From Aeromonas sp. RU39B (GTDB lineage: Bacteria; Pseudomonadota; Gammaproteobacteria; Enterobacterales; Aeromonadaceae), in contig NZ_FTMJ01000011.1 of assembly GCF_900156095.1 (NCBI RefSeq), forward strand, positions 1 to 64,000: a stretch of 64,000 nucleotides of DNA, given 5' to 3'. Numbering within the stretch: the first letter of the stretch is position 1; each line of letters opens with the position of its first letter. Both the position numbers and the translations under genes were made by a program. Under the pieces are notes generated by a model. That model had not been told where the DNA came from. It saw nothing but the letters and a program-made list of their open reading frames with translations, and ran no database searches. Shown here one piece after another: positions 37,683 to 45,637 of the stretch.

Positions 37683-38156
37683 ATGAATTTGAAGAAGGTT
37701 GCGCTGCTCGCTTCGGTGTTGGGTGCGCTGCTGTTGGCGGGTTGTGCCAGCGTTCCGATGGAAAGTGCACAGGAGAATGCCAAGTTAAAGAGCTTTCCGG
37801 CACCGCAAAGCAACATGGCGGGGCTGTATATTTATCGGGATAGTTTTGGCGGCAAGGCGCTGAAGAAAGACGTTTTTGTTGATTCCGAGTGCTTGGGCGA
37901 AACCGCGGATCGTGTTTTTTTCTATAAGCAGGTTTCCGGTGGGAAAGAGCATGAGATTTCCACCGAATCCGAGTTCTCCGATAACAAACTCTCCATCTTT
38001 ACCGAACCGGGCAAAAACTACTTTGTCCGTCAGTACATCAAGATGGGTGTCTTTGTCGGTGGTGCCAATCTGGAAACCGTCTCTGAAGAAGAGGGCAAGC
38101 GCGTCATCGGCAAGGAAGATGTGCAACTGGCCAAGTCGGGTATCTGCAGCCACTAA
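37683..38156 (+). CDS. DUF2846-like lipoprotein
   Basis: A 157-residue lipoprotein with lipobox LLLAGC (Cys at residue 21). The mature domain has AGLYIYRDSFGGKALKKDVFVDSECLGE, YFVRQYIKMGVFVGGANLE and a C-terminal Cys, in line with DUF2846, a small beta-rich envelope family of unknown function. AGCGGAG precedes the ATG. The gene lies between two near-identical terminators and behind a 29-bp palindrome. Confidence 0.8.
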   Translation: MNLKKVALLASVLGALLLAGCASVPMESAQENAKLKSFPAPQSNMAGLYIYRDSFGGKALKKDVFVDSECLGETADRVFFYKQVSGGKEHEISTESEFSDNKLSIFTEPGKNYFVRQYIKMGVFVGGANLETVSEEEGKRVIGKEDVQLAKSGICSH

Positions 38157-38178
38157 GCCTTACTCACTGGCTTGATTA

Positions 38179-38204
38179 AAAAGGCGCTATTTGGCGCCTT
38201 TTCC
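38179..38204 (+). terminator. DUF2846 lipoprotein gene terminator
   Basis: AAAAGGCGC (38179-38187) pairs with GCGCCTTTT (38194-38202), loop TATTTG. Confidence 0.85.
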
Positions 38205-38230
38205 GCATTGGGGGGGGTCTGCGAGCCCGA

Positions 38231-38995
38231 TCAGAGGCTGGCAAAATCCACGTCGGGCAGTGACTCAAAGCCGGGTTTGGCAAACAGATAACCCTGCATC
38301 AATCGCACCCCCATCTTGCGCAGGCAAGCCATTTCACTGCGGGTCTCGATGCCCTCGGCCAGCGCGGTGATGTTGAGCTCGGCAAACAGGGCCAGACAGT
38401 GGCGCACAATGGCCTGGCGGGTGGTGTCCTGATCGATGCCGCGCAGCAGGTGCATATCCAGCTTGATAATGTCGGGTCGAAAATCTGTCAGCAGGTTCAG
38501 GCCGGAGTAACCTGCGCCAAAGTCATCGATGGCAGTCTTGAAGCCGAGTGTGCGGTAGTGGTCCACGATCTTGCGTACATGCTGGCCATCCAGCACCTGC
38601 TCCACCTCGGTAAATTCAAACATAATCTGCTCGATGGGAAATCGATGCTCACGGGCGGCTTGCAGTGTGGTGCGGATGCAGCGCTCTGGGCGATAGACCG
38701 CATTGGGCAGAAAGTTGATGCTGAGCATGCCTTTCAGCTCCAGCTTGGCTGCCAGCGCGATGGCTTTGATGCGGCACAACTGATCAAAGCGATAACGATT
38801 GTCGTCCGTCACATGGGCAATCACGGAGTGGGCCGACTCGTTATTGAGCCCCCGCACCAGCGCCTCATAGCCAAAAATAGTGCTGGCCTGGCAATCAACG
38901 ATGGGTTGAAAGGCCATAGTGAAATCGAAGTCGAGTTCTCCCTGCTCCTGACACTGCTGGCAGACCGGAAGGGGAGGCGCGGAAGGAATGCCCAT
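38231..38995 (-). CDS. EAL-domain protein, probable c-di-GMP phosphodiesterase
   Basis: A 254-residue single-domain EAL protein. Catalytic signatures are present: EALVRG near 50, INFLPN near 93, FEFTEVEQ near 127, TAIDDFGAGYSGLNLL near 153, IIKLD, ALAEGIE near 215 and the terminal QGYLFAKP. Such enzymes hydrolyse c-di-GMP to pGpG and favour motility. A short Cys-bearing N-terminus (CQQCQEQGE) precedes the domain. It has no membrane segment or sensor domain. GAGGA lies six bases before the ATG at 38995. Confidence 0.87.
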   Translation of the reverse strand: MGIPSAPPLPVCQQCQEQGELDFDFTMAFQPIVDCQASTIFGYEALVRGLNNESAHSVIAHVTDDNRYRFDQLCRIKAIALAAKLELKGMLSINFLPNAVYRPERCIRTTLQAAREHRFPIEQIMFEFTEVEQVLDGQHVRKIVDHYRTLGFKTAIDDFGAGYSGLNLLTDFRPDIIKLDMHLLRGIDQDTTRQAIVRHCLALFAELNITALAEGIETRSEMACLRKMGVRLMQGYLFAKPGFESLPDVDFASL

Positions 38996-39078
38996 AACTG
39001 TCCTCTGGATGACGTGGCATTGGCTAAAGGGCTGATTTAAATCATAACAGCTCATCGCTGCCGGTAGGGCAATTCCGT

Positions 39079-39117
39079 GGGGCTTTAATCTGGGGCTTTA
39101 ATCTGGGACACCCACCT
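39079..39117 (-). repeat. Left flank of the RAYT unit: 13-bp tandem repeat plus inverted terminal motif
   Basis: GGGGCTTTAATCT occurs twice in tandem (39079-39091 and 39092-39104), followed by GGGACACCCACCT (39105-39117). The last is the reverse complement of AGGTGGGTGTCC, which ends every repeat copy downstream of the RAYT gene. So the transposase gene is bracketed by the same motif in opposite orientation. Confidence 0.8.
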
Positions 39118-39175
39118 TTTTGACAGCGGCGTAGCGGGCTGCTTGGCTTAAGGCTTAGCGCCGAGGGAGGTTGCC

Positions 39176-40126
39176 ATGACCATCGCCCGTTCACGTCAAA
39201 TCAGTTTGCAGGATACGCCCTACTACCACGTGGTCAGTCGCTGTGTGCGCCGTGCGTTTCTGTGCGGGGAAGATAGCCATTCCGGTCAAAGCTTCGAGCA
39301 CCGACGCCAGTGGGTGGTTGATAAGCTGGGTCAGTTGTCGCGGGTCTTTGCCATTGGTATCTGCGCCTATGCGGTGATGAACAACCACTACCATCTGGTG
39401 CTGAAAGTCGAGCCGGAGGTGGCAAACAGCTGGAGCGAGCGCGAGGTAGCCGAGCGCTGGGCCGGGCTGTTTCAGTGGCCATTGCTGGTGCGCCGTTGGT
39501 ATCTGGAAGAATCGCTGACCGAGCCGGAGTTGGCCGTGGTACAAGGATTACTCACTCAGTGGCGGGAGCGGCTCTATTCCATCAGTTGGCTGGTGCGTCT
39601 GCTCAACGAAAGCTTGGCGCGACAAGCCAATCAGGAAGATGGCTGCAAAGGGCACTTCTGGGAAGGGCGCTTCAAAAGTCAGGCGCTACTGACGGAATCA
39701 GCATTGCTGGCCTGCATGACCTATGTCGAGCTCAATCCGGTGCGCGCCAAGGTGGCGGAGCTGCCAGAGGAGAGTGATTACACCAGCATCAGCCAGCGGC
39801 TGGGACGTGCAACCGGTGAGCTGCCACCACTGTTGCTGCCGTTTTCCGAGAAACTACGCGAGCAAGAGCATGCCTTGCCGTATGCGTTTACCGACTATCT
39901 GACGCTGGTCGATTGGACCGGACGGGCGATGCGCGATGACAAGCGCGGCCATATTCCGGCTGGACTTGCGCCGATATTGCAGCGCTTGAATCTGGCAGAA
40001 AGCAGCTGGCTGCGCCAGGTCAGCGTGTTTCGGCGCTCAGGGATTCGGGCCGTGGGGGATGGGGCACTGTGCCAACAATACGCCCACCACTGCGGCCAGC
40101 AACGATGTCGTCATCCTAAACACTGA
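39176..40126 (+). CDS. REP-associated tyrosine transposase (RAYT, Y1/HUH family)
   Basis: A 316-residue Y1-type transposase. Residues 12-80 have the core start TPYYHVVSRCVRRAFLCG and the HUH metal motif NNHYHLVLKV (69-78). GHFWEGRFKSQALL (159-172) and YVELNPVRAKV (183-193) are the RAYT-typical motifs with the catalytic Tyr region. RAYTs are single-copy, domesticated relatives of IS200/IS605 transposases tied to spread of REP sequences. AGGGAGG precedes the ATG. Downstream lie partial copies of its own 3' end and flank. Confidence 0.9.
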   Translation: MTIARSRQISLQDTPYYHVVSRCVRRAFLCGEDSHSGQSFEHRRQWVVDKLGQLSRVFAIGICAYAVMNNHYHLVLKVEPEVANSWSEREVAERWAGLFQWPLLVRRWYLEESLTEPELAVVQGLLTQWRERLYSISWLVRLLNESLARQANQEDGCKGHFWEGRFKSQALLTESALLACMTYVELNPVRAKVAELPEESDYTSISQRLGRATGELPPLLLPFSEKLREQEHALPYAFTDYLTLVDWTGRAMRDDKRGHIPAGLAPILQRLNLAESSWLRQVSVFRRSGIRAVGDGALCQQYAHHCGQQRCRHPKH

Positions 40127-40322
40127 CCCGCTTTCATTGATTGTCGTCTGAGCCCTGCCGGTATCATCGGCAGCGAGTTCGGTTGTGTGTAAAACCGTCG
40201 ATTTGTCGAAAGCCTAACTTTTCCTGCCCGTTACGACTGGTGATACATGTTTCTCGGGAGTGACCGTCAGGCTATCTGGATGGTGCTGCGCCTTCTTCCA
40301 AGAGGTGGGTGTCCTTTTTCTG
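40127..40322 (+). repeat. RAYT-flank repeat, copy 1 (full length)
   Basis: The 196-bp flank directly after the RAYT stop is the reference copy. It contains the stem CTGCCG/CGGCAG, TCGGGAGTGACCGTCAGGC and the closing AGGTGGGTGTCC followed by a CTTTTTCTG end. Confidence 0.85.
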
Positions 40323-40395
40323 TTTAAAGATGAAAACACCGGCGCAGGCCTATGCCGAAGCCGCTTAGTTGTGCAGGAACGGCTGGGTCATTACA
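40323..40395 (+). other. Unique 73-bp insert within the repeat array
   Basis: This segment is not shared with the other copies. It holds a short frame ATG-AAA-ACA-CCG...GCT-TAG (MKTPAQAYAEAA, 12 residues), which may be a captured gene fragment or chance. Confidence 0.4.
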
Positions 40396-40425
40396 TTCTC
40401 TCAATAGATGGGTGTCCTGTTTATG
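40396..40425 (+). repeat. RAYT-flank repeat, end fragment
   Basis: Only the last 30 bases of the repeat are present: TTCTCTCAATAGATGGGTGT with the CCTGTTTATG end. Confidence 0.75.
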
Positions 40426-40432
40426 TTACTTT

Positions 40433-40617
40433 TGATTGTCGTCTGGGCCCTGCCGGTATCATCGGCAGCGAGTTCGGCTGTGTGTAAAACCGTCGATTTG
40501 CCGAAAGCCTAACTTTTCCTGCCCGTTACGACTGGTGATACATGTTTTTCGGGAGTGACCGTCAGGCTATCTGGATGGTGCCGCGCCTTCTCTCAATAGA
40601 TGGGTGTCCTGTTTCTG
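40433..40617 (+). repeat. RAYT-flank repeat, copy 2
   Basis: About 185 bp, near-identical to copy 1 from GATTGTCGTCTG to GGGTGTCCTGTTTCTG. It lacks the first dozen bases and differs at scattered positions (for example ATGGGTGTCC for GTGGGTGTCC). Confidence 0.85.
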
Positions 40618-40619
40618 TC

Positions 40620-40691
40620 TTCTCGGGAGTGACCGTCAGGCTATCTGGACGGTGCTGCGCCTTCTCCCAAGAGGTGGGTGTCCTGTTTCTG
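40620..40691 (+). repeat. RAYT-flank repeat, 3' half copy
   Basis: The last 72 bp of the repeat only, from TTCTCGGGAGTGACCGTCAG to GTGTCCTGTTTCTG, joined directly to copy 2. Confidence 0.82.
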
Positions 40692-40693
40692 TT

Positions 40694-40915
40694 CTGGTCG
40701 ATTGGACCGGACGGGCGATGCGCGATGACAAGCGCGGCCATATTCCTGCCGGGCTTGCGCCGATATTGCAGCGCTTGAATCTGGCAGAAAGCAGTTGGCT
40801 GCGTCAGGTCAGCATATTTCGGCGCTCAGGGATTAGGGCCGTGGGGGATGGGGCACTGTGCCAACAATACGCCCACCACTGCGGTCAGCAGCGATGTCGT
40901 TATCCTAAGCACTGA
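40694..40915 (+). pseudogene. Duplicated 3' fragment of the RAYT gene
   Basis: These 222 bp repeat 39905-40126 with few changes and encode the last 73 residues of the transposase (LVDWTGRAMRDDKRGHIPAG to YPKH) with its stop. The catalytic domain is missing, so this is a remnant. It runs on into repeat copy 3 as the real gene runs into copy 1. Confidence 0.9.
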
Positions 40916-41109
40916 CCCGCTTTCATTGATTGTCGTCTGGGCCCTGCCGGTATCATCGGCAGCGAGTTCGGCTGTGTAGAACAGTCGATTTGTCGAAAGC
41001 CTAACTTTTCCTGCCCGTCACTGCTGGAGATACATGTTTCTCGGGAGTGACCGTCAGGCTATCTGGATGGTGCTGCGCCTACTCTCAATAGGTGGGTGTC
41101 CTGTTTCTG
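40916..41109 (+). repeat. RAYT-flank repeat, copy 3 (full length)
   Basis: About 194 bp, matching copy 1 from CCCGCTTTCATTGATTGTCG to AGGTGGGTGTCCTGTTTCTG. A few bases are missing (GTGTAGAACAG for GTGTGTAAAACCG). The array ends here. Confidence 0.85.
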
Positions 41110-41137
41110 CTATGATTGTGCAGGCGGTTAATCGAAC

Positions 41138-41797
41138 CTACGAGATCATTGGTTTTTTTGAATCAAGCTCCTTAATGTCATCATCATAAATAGATGAAAA
41201 CTTCAAAGTGATATTTAATTTTTCCAGTAAGAGATTTTTGAGTGACTCGAATAAAGGAGTGATGTCAGATGGTGTTCTTTCTGAGGCATTTTTACCTGGC
41301 CAGTATTCAATCTTTATTAGCTTGATTGATGTGTCTTCTTTCAAATATGTTCCATTGGATAAGTCAAAAATTGTAACATTGCAGTCAATAATATCATTAT
41401 TATGTAGCCAATTAATTTCTGTCTCTGAGAAAATCAATTCAACTAGTTTATGACTGTCAACTCTCTCATTATTAAAATAGTAATTTACGGCGCTAATATT
41501 AGCTGGGCCTAATCCGGTATTATTTAAAGCAAAACCCAAATAATGTAAGCCATCTAAGGATGGACGAGCATCACTTTGAAACTCTAAAGTAATAAGTGGT
41601 CTAACTTGAAGTCTATTGTGCTTCTGCGTGGCCCATGTTTGATATACTGTTGTGAATAAGGCCAAACCAGCAATAACAATAGGCAGGATATTGTAAAAAG
41701 TGATCTTCCACTCTAGATTGAGTAAAGCTCCAAGGGATAAACCTGCAATGAAAACCATCAGAAGCATGAAATATTGAAGCAATTTTAAATTACGCAT
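41138..41797 (-). CDS. Orphan membrane-anchored protein, AT-rich, unknown
   Basis: A 219-residue protein with two N-terminal membrane segments (about 7-27 and 32-52), then a soluble domain with RPLITLEFQSDARPSLDGLHYLGFALNNTGLGPA near 65. That pattern resembles predicted phage or mobile-island membrane proteins that carry a beta-sandwich domain, but no family is recognised. The gene is clearly richer in A+T than its neighbours, which suggests recent transfer. It sits directly beside the RAYT array. Confidence 0.6.
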   Translation of the reverse strand: MRNLKLLQYFMLLMVFIAGLSLGALLNLEWKITFYNILPIVIAGLALFTTVYQTWATQKHNRLQVRPLITLEFQSDARPSLDGLHYLGFALNNTGLGPANISAVNYYFNNERVDSHKLVELIFSETEINWLHNNDIIDCNVTIFDLSNGTYLKEDTSIKLIKIEYWPGKNASERTPSDITPLFESLKNLLLEKLNITLKFSSIYDDDIKELDSKKPMIS

Positions 41798-41857
41798 TTT
41801 CAGCTCTTATATAATTTCTTGATATGTTAACTTAATCATTATTAACATGGCGTTTAT

Positions 41858-41885
41858 AAAAACGGCACCTCGCGGCGCCGTTTTT
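41858..41885 (-). terminator. glyQS terminator
   Basis: AAAAACGGC (41858-41866) pairs with GCCGTTTTT (41877-41885). On the minus strand it follows the glyS stop by 24 bases and ends in five T. It could work in both directions. Confidence 0.85.
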
Positions 41886-41908
41886 AATATCACTCAACCC
41901 AACCAAGA

Positions 41909-43978
41909 TCACTGCAGCAGCGAGATATCCGCGACTTGCAGGAACAGATTGCGCAGGTTGTTGAGCAGTGCCAGACGGTTGGCCTTGAGGGCCTCGTCGT
42001 CGGCCATCACCATGACTTCGTTGAAGAAGGTATCGACCGGCTCGCGTAGGGCGGCCAGACGGGTGAGGGCAGCCTGATAGTCACCGGCAGCGAACAGCGG
42101 AGCCAGTTCGCTTTGCAGCGCGGCAACCTGCTTGGCCAGTGCCTGTTCGGCGGCATCGATCAGCAGTTCAGCCTTGACCACAGTCGGCAGCTCGCCTTCG
42201 ACCTTAGCCAGGATGTTGCTCACGCGCTTGTTGGCCGCAGCCAGCGCCAGAGCAGCGTCCAAGGTACGGAAGTGGCTAACGGCCTTCACGCGGGCGTCGA
42301 AGTCACGGGGACGGGTCGGGCGGCGGGCCAGGACGGCCAGCACCACGTCGGCACCGATGCCTTCGTCCTGATAGGCGGCGCGAAAGCGCCCCAGCATAAA
42401 GTCGACCACGTCAGTGACGACGGTTTTGTTGGTCAGCTTGTTGCCGTAAACGCTAACAGCCTCTTCGACCAGTTCGACCAGATCCAGATCCAGCTGCTTC
42501 TCGGTCATGATGCGCAGGGCACCGATGGCGGCGCGACGCAGGGCGAACGGGTCCTTGTCCCCCTTGGGCAGCATACCGATGCCGAAGATACCGGCCAGGG
42601 TGTCGAACTTGTCAGCCAGTGCGACGGCGCAGGAGACCAGACCGCCGGGCAGGGCATCACCGGCAAAGCGCGGCATGTACTGCTCGTTGAGGGCGAGGGC
42701 GACCGCTTCGGCTTCGCCATCGTGACGGGCGTAGTGCATGCCCATCACACCCTGGGTGTCGGTGAACTCGCTGACCATGTTGGTCATCAGATCGCACTTG
42801 GAGAGCAGACCGGCGCGCTGGGCTTCGACGACGTTGGCACCGATGCGGGCGGCGATAAAACCGGCCATGGCTTCGATACGGGCAGCCTTGTCACGCACGG
42901 TACCGAGTTGTTGCTGGAACAGCACGGTTTCGAGGCGTGGCAGGCGGTCGGCCAGCTTCTGCTTGAGGTCGGTCTTGAAGAAGAACTCGGCGTCGGACAG
43001 ACGCGGACGAACCACCTTCTCGTTACCGGCGATGATCTGGCTCGGGTCTTTCGACACGATGTTGCTGACGAAGATGAACTTGGGCAGCAGCTTGCCGCTC
43101 TTGTCGTAGACCGGGAAGTACTTCTGGTCACCCTTCATGGTGTGAACCAGTGCTTCGGCCGGCACGGCCAGGAACTTCTCTTCGAAGGTGGCGGTCAGCA
43201 CCACCGGCCATTCGACCAGCGCGGTGACTTCTTCAAGCAGATCGTCGTCCAGATCGGCGACGCCACCGAAAGCAGCGGCCGCCGCTTCGACATCCGCCTT
43301 GACCTTGGCCTTACGGGCCATAAAGTCGGCCATCACCATGCCACGATCCAGCAGCAGCTGCGGATATTGGTCGGCGTGGTCGATGGTGAGCTCGGGCTCG
43401 CCCATAAAGCGGTGACCGCGCAGGGTGCGAGCGGAGTCGATACCCAGAATGTGGGCTGGCACCAGATCGCCATCGAGCAGCAGGGTCACGGTAAAGACCG
43501 GACGCACGAACTGGATGGTCTTGTCGCCCCAGCGCATCATCTTGGGAATGGGCAACTTGGCCAGCGCTTGGCTAACCAGTTCACCCAGCAGCTCCTTGGC
43601 CGGACGGCCTTCGACGTGGGCGTTGTAAACCAGCCATTCGCCCTTGTCGGTTGCCAGACGGCCAGCTTCGGCCACGGTGATACCGCAACCACGGGCCCAG
43701 CCTTCGGCGGCCTTGGTCGGGTTGCCGGAGGCATCGAACGCCTGCGCTACAGCCGGGCCGCGTTTTTCGACGCTCTTGCTCGGCTGTTCGCCGGCCAGAC
43801 CGATTACCTTCAGCGCCAGACGGCGCGGAGAGGCAAACCATTCGACACCGGCGTAGGCCAGATCGGCCTTGGTCAGCTCGCTTTTGAGGTTGTCGGCAAA
43901 GGCTTCGGCCAGGGAGCGCAGGGCTTTGGGCGGCAGCTCAGCAGTACCGATCTCTACCAGAAATGTATGTTGTGCCAT
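41909..43978 (-). CDS. glyS: Glycyl-tRNA synthetase beta subunit
   Basis: A 689-residue beta subunit, the same length as in E. coli. It starts [27 protein letters not shown], has the HD-domain-like and tRNA-binding body and the C-terminal anticodon-binding-like DALR part ([28 protein letters not shown]). With GlyQ it forms the alpha2-beta2 enzyme that charges tRNA-Gly. It starts nine bases after the glyQ stop. A long open frame lies antisense to it (see rejected). Confidence 0.97.
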   Translation of the reverse strand: MAQHTFLVEIGTAELPPKALRSLAEAFADNLKSELTKADLAYAGVEWFASPRRLALKVIGLAGEQPSKSVEKRGPAVAQAFDASGNPTKAAEGWARGCGITVAEAGRLATDKGEWLVYNAHVEGRPAKELLGELVSQALAKLPIPKMMRWGDKTIQFVRPVFTVTLLLDGDLVPAHILGIDSARTLRGHRFMGEPELTIDHADQYPQLLLDRGMVMADFMARKAKVKADVEAAAAAFGGVADLDDDLLEEVTALVEWPVVLTATFEEKFLAVPAEALVHTMKGDQKYFPVYDKSGKLLPKFIFVSNIVSKDPSQIIAGNEKVVRPRLSDAEFFFKTDLKQKLADRLPRLETVLFQQQLGTVRDKAARIEAMAGFIAARIGANVVEAQRAGLLSKCDLMTNMVSEFTDTQGVMGMHYARHDGEAEAVALALNEQYMPRFAGDALPGGLVSCAVALADKFDTLAGIFGIGMLPKGDKDPFALRRAAIGALRIMTEKQLDLDLVELVEEAVSVYGNKLTNKTVVTDVVDFMLGRFRAAYQDEGIGADVVLAVLARRPTRPRDFDARVKAVSHFRTLDAALALAAANKRVSNILAKVEGELPTVVKAELLIDAAEQALAKQVAALQSELAPLFAAGDYQAALTRLAALREPVDTFFNEVMVMADDEALKANRLALLNNLRNLFLQVADISLLQ

Positions 43979-43987
43979 GTCCGTTCC

Positions 43988-44911
43988 TTAACCTTGCTGA
44001 TTCTCACTGCGCTGGCACATGGGGAAACCCAGCGCTTCGCGGGAGGCGTAGTATGCCTCGGCGACCGCCTTGGTCAGGGTGCGAATGCGCAGGATGTAGC
44101 GCTGACGCTCGGTGACCGAGATGGCCTTGCGGGCATCCAGCAGGTTGAAGGAGTGCGCGGCCTTGAGGATGCGCTCGTAAGCCGGCAGCGGCAGCGGTTT
44201 TTCCAGTGCCAGCAGGGACTGGGCTTCCTTCTCGTACTGCTCGAAGCAGTGGAACAGGAACTCCACATCGGCATATTCGAAGTTGTAGGTCGATTGCTCC
44301 ACTTCGTTCTGGTGGAACACGTCGCCATAGGTGGTCTTGCCCAGCGGGCCGTCAGACCAGGTCAGGTCGTAGACGCTGTCGACGCCCTGGATATACATGG
44401 CCAGACGCTCGAGACCATAGGTGATCTCGCCGGTGACCGGCTTGCACTCGAGGCCGCCCACTTGCTGGAAGTAGGTGAACTGGGTCACTTCCATGCCGTT
44501 GAGCCACACTTCCCAGCCAAGACCCCAGGCACCCAGAGTCGGGTTTTCCCAGTTGTCTTCGACGAAGCGGATGTCATGCACCTGCGGGTCCATGCCAAGC
44601 TCTTTCAGCGAGCCCAGATAGAGCTCCTGAATGTTGTCCGGGGACGGCTTGATGATGACCTGGAACTGATAGTAGTGCTGCAGACGGTTGGGGTTTTCGC
44701 CATAACGACCATCGGTCGGACGGCGGGAGGGCTGCACATAGGCACAGGCAATCGGCTCGGGCCCGAGTGCTCGCAGGCAGGTCATCGGGTGGGAAGTACC
44801 GGCACCGACTTCCATGTCCAGCGGCTGGATAATGGTACAGCCCTGGCGGGACCAGTAGTCCTGCAGCTGCAGGATCAGGCCCTGAAAGGTTTTGACATCG
44901 AATTTTTGCAT
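43988..44911 (-). CDS. glyQ: Glycyl-tRNA synthetase alpha subunit
   Basis: A 307-residue catalytic subunit (E. coli 303). [20 protein letters not shown] at the start, the class II motif region [30 protein letters not shown] near 60 and [19 protein letters not shown] near 140 are diagnostic. The frame is open further upstream, but the start at 44911 is the standard one. The gene is divergent from tag across 81 bp. Confidence 0.97.
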   Translation of the reverse strand: MQKFDVKTFQGLILQLQDYWSRQGCTIIQPLDMEVGAGTSHPMTCLRALGPEPIACAYVQPSRRPTDGRYGENPNRLQHYYQFQVIIKPSPDNIQELYLGSLKELGMDPQVHDIRFVEDNWENPTLGAWGLGWEVWLNGMEVTQFTYFQQVGGLECKPVTGEITYGLERLAMYIQGVDSVYDLTWSDGPLGKTTYGDVFHQNEVEQSTYNFEYADVEFLFHCFEQYEKEAQSLLALEKPLPLPAYERILKAAHSFNLLDARKAISVTERQRYILRIRTLTKAVAEAYYASREALGFPMCQRSENQQG

Positions 44912-44992
44912 GGCTTGGATTTCGCGCGAAATTGCTGAAATTGAACCGAAAGAGTATACCGTTTGGCATGGTCGGATAATAGGCGAAATTAC

Positions 44993-45580
44993 ATGGACAC
45001 CGAGAACACCCTGCGCTGTGCGTGGGCAACCCGCGATCCCGAATACATCGAATACCACGACAAGCAGTGGGGGCGTCCGGTGCGCGACCCGCGCGAATTG
45101 TTTGCCAAGCTCTGCCTAGACGGGCAACAGGCCGGTCTTTCATGGATCACTATCTTAAAGCGCAGCAGTGGCTATCAGCGTGCCTTTGCCGGCTTTGCTC
45201 CCGAGGTGGTGGCCGCCTTTGACGAGCAAGATGTGGAGCGGCTGATGCAAGACACCGGCATTATACGCAACCGCCTCAAGGTCAATTCGGTCATCAAAAA
45301 TGCCCGTGCTTATCTGACGATGCAGCAGGAAGGGATCGACTTTGCCGAGTTCCTGTGGGGCTTTGTCGGCGGCGCGCCTATCGTCCACCAGCGTCAGGGT
45401 GGCGATATTCCTGCCACCTCGCCTGAATCAGATGCCATGTCCAAGGCGTTGAAAAAGCGCGGTTTCTCGTTTGTGGGCAGCACCATCTGTTACGCCTTTA
45501 TGCAGGCAGTGGGGATGGTGAACGATCATCTGGTGACCTGCCCCTGCCACGCAGAGTGTCAGGCTGACTGGCAGGGGTAA
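44993..45580 (+). CDS. tag: 3-methyladenine DNA glycosylase I
   Basis: A 195-residue HhH-superfamily glycosylase (E. coli 187) that removes 3-methyladenine from alkylated DNA. It has the zinc-binding Cys/His set, with [19 protein letters not shown] at the start and [11 protein letters not shown] at the end. [23 protein letters not shown] and the core [20 protein letters not shown] are diagnostic. The chosen start is the ATG at 44993. Confidence 0.95.
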   Translation: MDTENTLRCAWATRDPEYIEYHDKQWGRPVRDPRELFAKLCLDGQQAGLSWITILKRSSGYQRAFAGFAPEVVAAFDEQDVERLMQDTGIIRNRLKVNSVIKNARAYLTMQQEGIDFAEFLWGFVGGAPIVHQRQGGDIPATSPESDAMSKALKKRGFSFVGSTICYAFMQAVGMVNDHLVTCPCHAECQADWQG

Positions 45581-45607
45581 TCCCAAAGCAGCAAGGCGTG
45601 AAATGAA

Positions 45608-45637
45608 CAACCGGGCCAATGGCCCGGTTGCTGTATT
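45608..45637. terminator. tag / chemoreceptor shared hairpin
   Basis: CAACCGGGCC (45608-45617) pairs with GGCCCGGTTG (45621-45630) around AAT. It lies between convergent genes; the T tracts are weak on both sides. Confidence 0.65.

Noticed and set aside
39176..40126. Classical IS200/IS605 insertion sequence
   Set aside because: The protein is longer, has the RAYT WEGRF and ELNPVRA motifs, and there is no tnpB or typical IS200 end.
39079..41109. CRISPR array
   Set aside because: The repeats are about 190 bp, variably truncated and directly joined, not short repeats with regular spacers, and no cas gene is present.
42113..44938. A 941-codon open frame on the plus strand
   Set aside because: It is antisense to glyS and glyQ, both unmistakable. 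Long shadow frames are expected opposite GC-rich coding sequence, and its translation is low-complexity Gly/Gln/His-rich text without any domain.
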